NCBI GenBank assembly: GCA_022828595.1
Contig: JAKGHH010000003.1
Span: 57,773,759 to 57,837,758, forward strand
Direction of reading: 5' to 3'
DNA length: 64,000 bases
DNA from: Nelumbo lutea
Lineage: Eukaryota > Streptophyta > Magnoliopsida > Proteales > Nelumbonaceae
Of the stretch, positions 48,301 to 60,300 are shown in pieces. The position numbers and the translations under genes were made by a program. Numbering within the stretch: the first letter of the stretch is position 1; each line of letters opens with the position of its first letter. A model generated the notes under the pieces. That model was not told where the DNA came from and did no database searches. It was given only the letters and a program-made list of their open reading frames with translations.

Positions 48301-51300
48301 CTTTTTTATGCAGATAACTTTTAGATCATTTTGATTCTTCAGTTTACACCCCAGCTTTTGCACAAATTCTGCAACTGATTCTTCCTTGCTAGTTTCCTCC
48401 TTATCTAAAGTTCCTCTCTTCTCACTCCTAGGGATCTTCTCACTCCTTTCCTTATTTCCTCCATTATTTGTCCTTTCTATCCCTTCCGTAAACCTTCTCT
48501 GCATTTCGTTCCTTTCCACTTCACCCATTAGACCCTCAATGATTTCCCAAATCTTTATCTCCCTACAAGTTTTCTCCACCACTTCCTCTCCTTCCTTATC
48601 CCCTTGTTCCCTCACTGTGACTTTCTGACCATGGGCCTCGGACACTTGGTTGAGAAAGGAATCTGGAACAAGGGACACAGAGCATTCATCAGTAGCAAAA
48701 ACTGAATTGACAGAGTTAACACAAATACCTGAGGTCAACTGAGGGTAGAGAGGGGTATTCAAATGAGGAAGATTGGTTGTCACTCCCTGTTCAGAGAATT
48801 TGGATCTCCCTATCTCTTCGGATTGGAGGAAATTAATCCCCGTCATTTGGTCTGCACAAAGACCTCTTCCTGTACCCAATTGTTTACTTCTTTGTGATGT
48901 ACTCTTGTTCAGTTCAGAGTAAACTTGGGCCGACTCCTTCTTGGATTCTTGCAAGACACTAGAACTTGGGAGGGGCACGTCCAGTTTTGGGCTAAGGACT
49001 CTGTTACAGGTGTTTGTTTCGTTCACCCACTCCTCCCTTTTTTCCTTTTGTTTCTCCACTGCCTCCTCAAGAAACAGAAGTTCCAGATTTAATGTTCTCC
49101 CGTTTTGATCTTCAATATTATCTTCATTTTCCGAGCTGCCCAAACTTTCAAATTCTTCTGAATTCTCATCACAATCATTCTCTGAGCTGCAGCTTATCCA
49201 TCCTTTGTCTTCCTCTTCCCTCTCTTCTATTCTGTTCCTCGCATAACGCGGGCTTGGGTGGTCAAGACCAAGGCTTTTATGCTCGTCACTGGCCTGTCTA
49301 CATTCCCAACTCAGAGTCCGATTAACCCCTGTCACGCGTCTGTTCTGGTGTTTCAGGTGTTCGGCCGAACCCTCCTAGATGATGATAGATGACAAGTTTC
49401 ATCTATCATCGAGTTTTCACAAAGCCGCCCCACGTGAAAACTTAAGTTGTCACGTGAGCCTCTTAAGGTGCAACCGGGTTCCCCTCTTGTCTCACCCCTT
49501 TTTCTAGCCGGTTCAGAAAAAGGATTTCTTAACGTAAACCACTTGGCCCTTTCCCCTTCTGGCCACGTCAGCAAAGGAAGGGCCACCCCCGAAACTCAGT
49601 TTAGTTTCAAAGAAATTTGAATTGATAGCCTCAAAGGGAAGGCTTCGATACAAGTAACCTCCCTGCGACTGTTCCCCTTCCTCTTTCACTCTCGCATGCG
49701 CATCAGACTTCCCCTCCAATCCCTGAGAGCCATGTGTGCTCCAACCTGCGAGCTCCTCTCCGTCTCCTTCTTCTGTTTGTCTTCCCCACAGCGACACTTC
49801 AGCTTCTGAGGCCGCCCAAAGTCTATACCAAACACCATCTGAGTGCACTTCAAAAGAACGAGGCACATTTTCTGGTTTGATACCTGCGACTTTGAGTTCT
49901 ACAGCACGCAAGCACCTCAAGTTCACCTCCAGCAGGACACCCCCCAAAGCTCTTGTGAGTCTCCTGAGAGTTGGTTCGTTCCAGAGATTAAAGGGTAGCC
50001 CTAGAAGCTTGATCACAAGACTACCAGCTTTTGGCTCTACTTTGTTGCAAACTGAAACCCAGTTTTGAACCTGTATTAGTCTTCCTTCTACTTGGGTGGT
50101 GCTAAAGTTCAATTTCTTATTGCCAACATCTAAGATGGCTTTCTTCTTTGCAAAGGGTAGCAGCATTGCTTCTTCTTCTTCTAGGCCCAGTTTCTCAGCA
50201 ACTGCAACTAGTATCTTCGACCAGTCCCTTATCGCCTTATCTGCCATTAAGACCATCTTGTTCTCCCACTTGCCTCTCCCTTCTTCAAATGCTAATCTCC
50301 GGTGTTCAGTTGAACTAGCTACCAATATTTCCGGACTTTGATTCTTATGAGGCTCCGGGGAACAAGACTTTAAGGGGACATTTTTTACTGGCTTGCTATC
50401 AGAAACTTCCACTAGAACTTTCCTCTCAATCTCCACAAGAAACGCCTGAAGACTGAGAGCAAAGGACGCCCAGCCTTGCCCCTTTTTTCCTTCTGGAATA
50501 CAAATCACTTGGCTTTTGTTAGTGCCAAAGTGCTCTGTAACCGAAATAAACCACCCTCTTCCATTCCTTCTTAGAATAGATTCAAATCTTTTTCCCCGAC
50601 GGATCACCGAGTTCCTCCATCCTTCTTCCCGGATGGAATTACAGTTCCATTAACAAATCCTTTCAACCAAAGACACACTTCACCTGGTAGGAAGACTGTC
50701 GCCCTGCTGCCTTCTCTGATTTTCAGATGAGCCTCCCCCTTTGTCCTTCCCTGCTCGAATAGGAATTTTTTTTGCTTCAATGGAAGTCTCCACACGCCAC
50801 CTCCCTGCTGGCCAAGTTTCTCTCCTCTCCCGTGCTCCCCATCTCACCTCTCATTCTTCGTCTTCTTCTCTAGGCAAACCATCAATCTCTCGCTCAGTCT
50901 CTCTCTATCTGTCAATCTCTCTCTCTCATATCTCTCTCCCATACCAACCCAGGTTCTATCGGCGTTTAATGCTGGTTTGTTTTTATTCGCCAGGCCCAGG
51001 CTCAGGAGTGGCTGAACCTGTCAAAGCCCAAGTTGCCCAGTCCAAGTTACCACAGGAAGTCTCTGTACGGTGATATCACTCACAGGGCTCTTCTCGTCGA
51101 CCACTGATGAGTGATGACCAATCTTGGAGGGAGAACGGGAGAACAGCGGGTTCAGCTACAGCAACCGAGCTGTCCTTTCACTGCAACTGCTGCGTCTGTT
51201 GAGCCGCCGCCTCCACCCAAGGAAGAAGATGTTGCCGGTGTTGCATTAGCTTCATTTTCTCCGTCGGCCTCACCACTGCCTTCCTGTGGCTCAACTTACA

Positions 51301-54300
51301 CATCGATCATCCCAGTGATGATGAGTGGTGAGAACGAGCTTGAGATCAACGCCATTCTTGGCAGCCACCCGAAGGATCTTCTTTGGCTCCACGGGATCGA
51401 CAACTGCAACTTCTTTAGGTGTCTTGTCGATGATTCTGCAATACAAGAGGTGACGATAAGAAATACACGATAAGAAATGCATGGTTCTACAATACAAGAT
51501 GTCTCGTCGATGGTCCAAACTGCGAAGAACTTACATGTACGAGTAGTTGTCTTCGAGGCAAAGAACGGGGAGGATCTTCATGGCGAATTCTTCATTTCTT
51601 CTTTGTTTGTTCGTAAGTTCATTAGGGTCCGGTCCCTTCAGATTTTCTTGTTCCTACGATATTTAGTTGGAGAATCTCTCACTCTCAGGCAAGGTATTCA
51701 GCTCGTTGCCCGCCACGGACTCGAACCGTAGCTAGCCGGTGACACGTACCGTGGCAACAAAATAAAAGCTCTAGATCTTTAGAACCAATACATAAGTTCT
51801 ACCCCAACGCGCGGTTGATGAGCGTTGATATGGACATTGGAAAAACGACAAACGAAACTTCAAGTGTTTTGAGAGATTTATATCTATATATATTATATAT
51901 AATGAAACCAATAATTATTATATTAAAAGTATTATAAATTATGAATAGTAATAATATAATATTAATAATGCTAATATTATAATATAATCATATAATATTA
52001 CTAACATTATAAATTATTAATAATAATAATTATTAGTATTAATTAATAATAAATTAATGATTAATTCATTAATTTTTAATCACTAATTATTTATGAATAG
52101 TTAATTATTTTATGATTAATTAATACCTATTATTAATAATTAATATTTATTACTAACAATTAATTAACTATTATTAATATTAATTAATTAATTAATAATA
52201 AGTAAAAATAATTAATTAATGAAATATTATTAATTAACAATTAATTAGTAATTAATACTTAATATTAAGAATTAATAATAATTCATAATCGATGAATAAT
52301 TAATTCAAAGATTATTAATCAATAATTATTTATTTTTATGATTAAACAATACATATTATTAATAATTAGTATTTTTATTAATTATAATTAATTAATTATT
52401 AATAAGTAATAATAATTAATTAATATTATGATTAATTAATAACTATTATTAATAATTAATTAACTACTATTAATAATTATTGATTGATTAATTAATTATT
52501 ACTTAATTATGAATTAATATAATTATTATTAATTAATGAAACTGTATGGTGATAATTAATATTGTAATTAATTCATTTTTATTAGAATATTACTAGAACA
52601 TATTATAATGAATATTATTAATAATTAATATTAGGTAATTATTTTTGCCCCTGCATAGCAGGAGCCCCTTGCTAGTATTTTTGGAACTGGAAGAGGAGAG
52701 GATGTGAAATATAGAGGGCTGGATGGGCGTTGATATGGACATTGGAAACACGACAAACGAAACTTCAAGTGTTTTGAGAGATTTATATCTATATATATTA
52801 TATATAATGAAACCAATAATTATTATATTAAAAGTATTATAAATTATGAATAGTAATAATATAATATTAATAATGCTAATATTATAATATAATTATATAA
52901 TATTACTAACATTATAAATTAATAATAATAATAATTAGTATTAATTAATAATAAATTAATGATTAATTCATTAATTTTTAATCACTAATTATTTATGAAT
53001 AGTTAATTATTTTATGATTAATTAATACCTATTATTAATAATTAATATTTATTACTAACAATTAATTAACTATTATTAATATTAATTAATTAATAATAAG
53101 TAAAAATAATTAATTAATGAAATATTATTAATTAACAATTAATTAGTAATTAATACTTAATATTAAGAATTAATAATAATTCATAATCGATGAATAATTA
53201 ATTCAAAGATTATTAATCGATAATTATTTTTTTTTATGATTAAACAATACATATTATTAATAAATAGTATTTTTATTAATTATAATTAATTAATTATTAA
53301 TAAGTAATAATAATTAATTATTATTATGATTAATTAATAACTATTAATAATAATTAATCAGCTACTATTAATATCTTTTGATTGATTAATTAATTATTAC
53401 TTAATTATGAATTAATATAATTATTATTAATTAATGAAACTGTATGGTGATAATTAATATTGTAATTAATTCATTTTTATTAGAATATTAATAGAACATA
53501 TTATAATGAATATTATTAATAATTAATAGTAGGTAATTATTTTTGCCCCTGCATGGCAGGAGCCCCTTGCTAGTATTTTTGGAACTGGAAGAGGAGAGGA
53601 TGTGAAATATAGAGGGCTGGATGGGGTTTTGGTTTTCCATATTGTTTTTGTTTTGTTTTTTTTTTTTTTGTTTTTTTTTTGTTTCTTTTTTATTGTGGGG
53701 ATGAGACATGCTTAAGTTTTAAGAATTTAGTGTTTACTTTTAGCTGGTTAGGTGGCAGTAGGGGACTATGAGGGTCAACTGTATGGGCCCTTGTTAGTTT
53801 TTCTTTTGTAGATAATCTAACTAATATTTTTGATAACAATGTGGTGTCTTTGATCAATAACTGATGTTGAAATGAGTATACAAGGTCCTGTTTTTCCATG
53901 TCTTCTTTTTGAACTTTTGCTCATCTCTGCGTTTGGCCTTAGCAAGCTTAAGTAGTTTAACAGAAGATACAGAGTTTGCATTTTAATTTAAAGATTCCAA
54001 TCATTTCTGGCTGGAGTTCTTGTATTTTACTGAGCATAAGTTTACATTTCATGAAGCTCTTTATTTCTTGCAGGGTTAATATTAGTGTTTTCCTTGTTTC
54101 AGGACAATATATCAAAAATCCGAAAAGTTTATGATACTTTCTTAGCAGAATTCCCATTGTGTTATGGTTACTGGAAGAAGTATGCAGATCATGAGGCGTG
54201 TTTGGGTTCTATTGACAAAGTTGTGGAGGTGTATGAACGAGCAGTTCAAGCAGTCACCTATTCTGTGGACATTTGGTTGCATTATTCTATTTTTTCTATA

Positions 54301-57300
54301 TCAACATATGGAGATCCTGATACCATTAGAAGGTAATTTAGGTAAACTTGTTTGTAGTGTTACATACATGTGTGTCTTTCTTGTTATAATGAGATTCTGG
54401 TGATTTGTTACTATTTCTAACCTTGTTTTGGCATGCCTGTAACAGTTGTGCCTCCGTAAGGAAATATTTGCTGGGACACACTTAAGAAATCCGGTTTTCT
54501 GATGTGCAAACCCATTTGTTCTGAAGCTACTATATACAGTAGCTGTTTCAATTTTTTTTTTTAAGGATTCAACCTTGTGGCCTCAACATGTCCTTTCCCT
54601 TTCCACTTTTCTCCGAGGCATGTTTAGTAGTCATGTAGCTTGTCACGAATTTGCGTTTTTTTTTTTTTATTCTCACACTAAGGATATAATGGGTGCATTA
54701 ATATTCAAAATGCTCCTGGGAAGTTCACATTCAGTTTAAGGGCTAAGATGGTCTGTATCTCTTCTCCATTTCAAGGGCATATTATGTTTTTTTTTTTCTG
54801 TCAGGAAGGTAATTTAACTTAATAAGTTTCATATTCTGTTAAGAGTAAAATTCGTTTTTTACTTCCACCTTTAACTTAGATAAGTGTCATAGGTGTCATA
54901 TGCTGCAGTGTCATAGCTGGCACTACATATTTACATATGCCATAACCATCTTCAACATTCTTATGATGTTTTAGGTTGTTTGAACGTGGATTGGCTTATG
55001 TTGGGACAGATTATTTGTCCCATTCTCTTTGGGATAAATACATTGAGTATGAATACTCACAGCAGGAGTGGAGTCACCTTGCCATGATTTACACAAGAAT
55101 TCTAGAGAATCCTATTCAACAACTGGATCGCTATTTCAACAGGTGATTTCTATTGTTAGCAGTTTACAGATTCATGCTTTCAACTAACTATTTGAATGAT
55201 CAGGCTTCTGAAATCTGTATTTTCATCTGTATCATGTTTCAAATATTTTATGGGTAGGCTTATTTCTGGTAGTATAAATTGTTTTCTGGTTATCAAAGAA
55301 AGAATTTGTGACTGGGGATCTAGAATTCTTTGATCTTAGAGTGAGTTACCTTTTGCTCCTGGTAGTTCAGTTATCTTGGTACTCCCATGTTGTATATGAA
55401 TTGTACCATGACATTGTTTTTGTAACCGTCAGGTTCTATTGTGTGTGTGTGTTTTGATTGATAACATGAATTTATTTCATTGTTTAAAATAAATGTACAA
55501 AGAAATATACATCAATGAAGAGGAAAACAGTTATTCTCTTCCCCTTTAAGATATATTTATGATTTAATTACAACTCAGCCCCAAAAAACTGATTTCTATT
55601 AATTTCTTGTTTAGCCAGATTATCAGCCAAAGCATTGGCTGTTGTTTCAATTCATTGCACCTGTGCATTTCTCTAGTTAACCATTTGAACTTCTTGATTT
55701 GATTCCTAAACCTCCATGGAGCTTCTTCCTTATTCCTCAACCAGCTCACCACCACCTTAGAGTTCCCTTCTATCACTAGCTTTCCAATCTCTATATCTCT
55801 TGCCTTTTGTATCCCTTGAGTCATAGCCTTCCATATCTCTATTTTGTGAGGTTTATTTTTGATTTGTCAAAGCGGGGTCCAGATCTCCTATTACCTTTTT
55901 TCCTTAACTTTCTCCCACACTACCATTTAGTCTGTGACAGGTGTCCCCTTACATGTTTTATTAATACTCATTCATATGAGAGTACACATGTAATGGGGCA
56001 CCTATTGCACACTGAATGGAAGTGTTGGGGAAAGTTGAGGAAAAAAAGTGTAGGATACCAAGAGTTGTCAAGGAGTTCTCATGCTAGGGCTGCAACAAAT
56101 TGGTCAAATTTGGATTGGGGTATATTTGATTTCATTCAACAAGAAATCTGACAGATTCAAATTTGACAAGAATCCAATGGATTTTTCAGAATGAGATTCA
56201 AATTTGATCTGTTAATAGAATGTTTTCTGATTTTGAACAACAAATGGTCATCTAATCTCATATTATTGCTTAAGAATGAAGAAAGAAATAGAAGGCAAAA
56301 TGTTCAATAGAATCTTAGAAGAAAAGTTCAAAAGCGGTGGATAAGTTGGGATCTGGGGAGGAGAACTTGGTGGAATGACAGATGTTGAGTTGCAGTTTGT
56401 CTTGTAAGTTGGCTATGTGTGATCATGGGAACAAAGTGGTGGAGTCAGGTTCGGCCAAGGACAAGGGGGTGGCATTGAATTTGAAGGAGGTACAATGAAG
56501 ATAGGAGAAGATGCTTCAGCAATGTCTGTGGTGACGAAACTCCACCTGGTTATAGTTGTCCTCAGCTTATTGATCAGAGAGTTAAAAGTATCAGTTAATG
56601 TTGTCATCAGAAGTAGCCACAATCGATTCTTCATAGATCGACTGAAGATGCAAACCATGATACAAAAAACTATTAGAAATGTTGTCGTGGGGAGATTGAG
56701 ATTTTTGTCCATCCTTAAAATGTTGTTGCTGGGAGGTTGAGATTGGCCTTGATGGAAGGCTTGCTGAGAGGATGAAGACTCTAAATGCAATTTTGATAGG
56801 AAGGTTCATTGGAATGGATTTGGACGGGAAGAAAGTGGTTGTCTGGGCTTCTTTTGAATTCGGTAAGGAAAGAGTTTGGGGTGTCATAAGACTGAACAGG
56901 GGACTGTTTTTGTTTATGTTTTGTGGGAGTGAGGAGGCGGAGTGGGGTTATGGAGTCCAAAGCCAAGATGAGTAGGGGCTGTGATTTACATTTAATTTGG
57001 TAGTTTCCAGCGGCAGGACCTGTTCAAGAAGGCAAGAGGAGGGGACGATGCAGATTGGAATTCTGGGCATCCCTTTGCATGTATGGAGTGTTGATTCCTT
57101 CAGAGTAATTGGGGATGCCTGTGGTAAGTTCTTGAACGTGGATGAAAGGAATAGCAGATAGGATAAACTGCATGTTGCGAGAATTCTAGTAGAAGGATGA
57201 GGTCTCTAACATCCTGAACTGTTTAGCTTTGGCTTTTGCAGGTGAGAAGTATGACTTGAGGATCTTTGTCAAGGGAGAGGATGATACGATTTTTAGAGCT

Positions 57301-60300
57301 TGTGTTGGAAGGAGAGAAAAGGTAGGAAGGTTGAGGAGAATGAAACAAAATTAGAGCTTCAGGATGTTTGCTCTGCTGAAGAGGGGAAGCCGAAGGGTCG
57401 TTAGAGGGAGGAAGACGATGAGGGAGAAGATACAAGCGGTAAAGTGGTAATTTCTGGTGGGGCCGGAGCTTTATTTAAGAAACACATGGCTGGAGCTGGC
57501 AAAGGGAATTTGGAAAGTCATAGCTTAGAGGATGAAAGTTTAGGCGAAGCTTTTGATTGGTCTTAGTCATTGAATGTGACCTTGGGTGCTAGGAGTGGGG
57601 ACCACTTGCCGAGTTTGAGGTTTAAGTATGTTTGTGGTGGGCTTAGGCACAATAAATTATTGGTATGCAAAGGGTTAGACACCAATATTTTGTAGTTCAA
57701 GAGGAGAAAGAAGAGAGATTTTTACAGGTTTTGTTGTGATAAGGTTGAGGGTTGGGTTTGGGTCATTTCTAAGTTTGACAACTTTGGAAAAAACTAATGA
57801 GCCTAGAGAATGAGAAGAGTCAAGCCGGTGAGGAAGTGCTTCGCCATCTTGTGTGTAGTGGACCTAGTAATGATTTAGAGGAGAAAAGTGTTGGGAAATC
57901 AGAGGAGTAGACAAAGTCAAACCGGATAATAGGTAAGTCTATTCGTTTTGGTTCTTTCATGGTTGAGATCCTTGCTGATTTGCCTCAAGTAGGGTGTTGG
58001 TTTCGTCTGAATGGGAAGCTGCTAGTCTTTAAGGAGATAGGGGAGGAAAGGAGGCTGGGTTCAAGGAGAGGAGGAAGATGTAAAGGGGGAAGAAAGCCTT
58101 AAGGAGAGGAGAGAAGGGGAGAGTCTCAAAGAAGGGGTAGCCAAGAGGTTGGAAGCGACTTGTCAATCTAAGGAAGCGAGTAAAAGAGAAGAGAGTGGTG
58201 GGTTAGAAGTTTGAGAAGAGTATTTAAGTTTTGAAGTCCCAATTGGTAGGCTTGGAGCTGATTTAGGCCGAAAAAGAGATTTTGAGAGCAAGGAAAAGGA
58301 TGATGTTACTTCAGAGAAACTAAAGAAAGTGAGAGAGTCTAGTAGTTTCAAAAGTTTTTTTTTTTTTTTTCAAGATTGAAAGATGGATTGGTTGGTGCTG
58401 GCCCTACTAACAAATTCAGGAAAGTTTACAAGAAGAGAGTTTCAAAAGGTAAAAGACTGAGAATGTTGAGATCCGAGGAGCCAATTGTCAAGTTTCAGCA
58501 GGGGTTGAGGTGCAATGGACGCTGGATTTTAAGGATGGTTTGGAGTCAAGGTCAGAACTTGAGGAAAAGGAATAAAGGGGCGATTGATTTAGTGAGGAAG
58601 GATTAATTGTGAATTTCTCAGTTAGTGTGGGTGAGAAGGGAGGAAAGCGGAGGTTGAAAGTTTGGTGGATAGGGATGTTAGGGTGGGTAGGAGCTTGGGT
58701 TTGTTTGTTTGTTTTTTTTTTGGGGGGGGATTGAGTTCACTAGAAAAGGTTTCGAAGCTTTTGAAAGAAGCAAGAGGGAAGACAGTCTGAAGAAGATCGC
58801 AGTTGGAAAGGAAAGTAGTGAGACAAGGAAGGAGATCGATCTTCTCTTGTTTTGGACGGCTTTCCCTTGAAGAAGAATTTTAAAATTGCTCTTGTTTTCG
58901 ATGACTTCTTTTTGTTCCTTTTGTATTGTGCTTTTAATTATGCTTGTTGTTGTGGTTTGGGCGGGTGTTATCTTTAATGCCTAGCTGTTGCTTGTAATCG
59001 ATCTTCTCCTTTTTCTCTTTTAATAAAAATTTCCTTTTGTCTTTCAAAAAAAAAAAAAACATAGTGGAGGAAAGGTCTGCTCTGGAAAAATTGGTTGATA
59101 GGGAAGTCCAAGTTGGCAAGATGTTGGGTTTGTTCTTCTTGGGTGGGGAGGAGTTCACCAGGAAGGAGAGTGTTTCTAGTGATAATTAAAGCATTATTGA
59201 TGAAGCTTTGGAGGTGGTTTAGGAGTAAGCTTTTGAGCTTGGAAGTAGATTGTTTCAGGGGGGGGGGGAGCATAGTTGTGAAGGCAGCACCTAGGCATGC
59301 GTTTAGGTGACAAGGCACCCATGGATGCTCGCATTGCCTAATAGCCAAGCAGTTATGTATATTGTGTTAAAAAAATGCTTTTATATTCTTAATTTTTGTG
59401 AGTTTATAATTATATAAAATAGACATTATTAAACTAAAATATTCATCTTGTGTGTTTGTATGCTAATTTATTTTTATTATTTTCTTATTTGTTAGGGTTT
59501 AATCAAGTAAGTCAACACAAACATTGCTAACTGCTATTATCGAACCCTCAAAGACTTCAAAACCTGAACCAATAAGGAAGAAATTAAAATTTTGTCTAAT
59601 CAACTCATTTTCTTCTTCCTTTCTTCTTCCACCTTTTCTTTTTTTCATATAACAAAAATAGGGGTTCAGCCCCTATATTTTTTAAATTTTCTTTTCGTTC
59701 TTTTTCTTCTCATGAATATGTTGATTTTCTATACTTTAACATGAAGTTTATACTTTTCTTATGAAAATTGTGGAATTGAATCCCGCCTGCACCTAGGTTG
59801 GGGGATGGGCTACCCCCGTTGTGTAGCTCTTCAAAGGATATCAAAGAAATTCTGGATAATTATTAAGGAAATATGGTTATGGAACAGACTGCCTTCTAGC
59901 TCCTGGTGGAGATTATAATCCCGGCTGCAGTTCAGACTGCCTTCTTGGGTCTGAATTGCAGTTTGTTTTTGTTTCTCTGTGCTGATTAAAATTACATTAC
60001 CTTTTCCAAAAAAGAAATATGGTTATGGAACATAGGGAACTACCCTAGGATATATGTTTTTTACTTGAAAAAATCCATCACCTAGGCGACTTGGGGACAA
60101 GCATATTTATCAAGGCCTAGGTGATAAGGCACCATTGGAGGCTCACCCCAGCTAATTGCCAAGCAGTTTTGTATATCATGTTATAAAACGTTTTTATATT
60201 CTTATTTTTTTTAGATTATAATTATAAAATAGATATTATTGAACTAAAATATTCATTTTGTGTATTTGTGTACTAATTTCTTTTTATTATTTTCTTATTT

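Larger units (their letters stand above)
44057..50960 (-). mobile_element. near-complete plant L1 LINE, antisense in PRP39 intron 3
   Basis: On the minus strand: purine-rich 5' UTR (about 50960-50796), ORF1, a gap of about 135 bp, then ORF2 with endonuclease, reverse transcriptase, zinc-binding C-terminal region and RNase H, then a short 3' UTR with AATAAA and a 9-base A tail ending at 44057. About 6.9 kb. All domains can be recognised but both ORFs carry stops and shifts, so it is inactive. The 5' border and target duplication could not be pinned down. Confidence 0.93.
39524..54102 (+). other. PRP39 intron 3 (14.6 kb), transposon-packed
   Basis: GTATACC donor and CCTTGTTTCAG acceptor. The flanking exons join VAE to [11 protein letters not shown] exactly as in PRP39 relatives, so no exon is missing between them. 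The intron contains a + strand L1 fragment, a Pack-MULE, tandem repeats, a near-complete antisense L1, glyoxalase II exon fragments and the AT-rich duplication. 39.55-40.03 kb and 53.63-54.10 kb hold nothing recognised. Confidence 0.92.

Noticed and set aside
48386..50341. Open frames of 80-110 codons on the + strand
   Set aside because: Shadows of the antisense L1 ORF1; codons reflect the purine-rich minus-strand frame.
50990..51110. A + strand exon reading [20 protein letters not shown] after a CGCCAG acceptor-like site
   Set aside because: Looks codon-like, but the source gene was not recognised and no partner exon was found; not enough to call.
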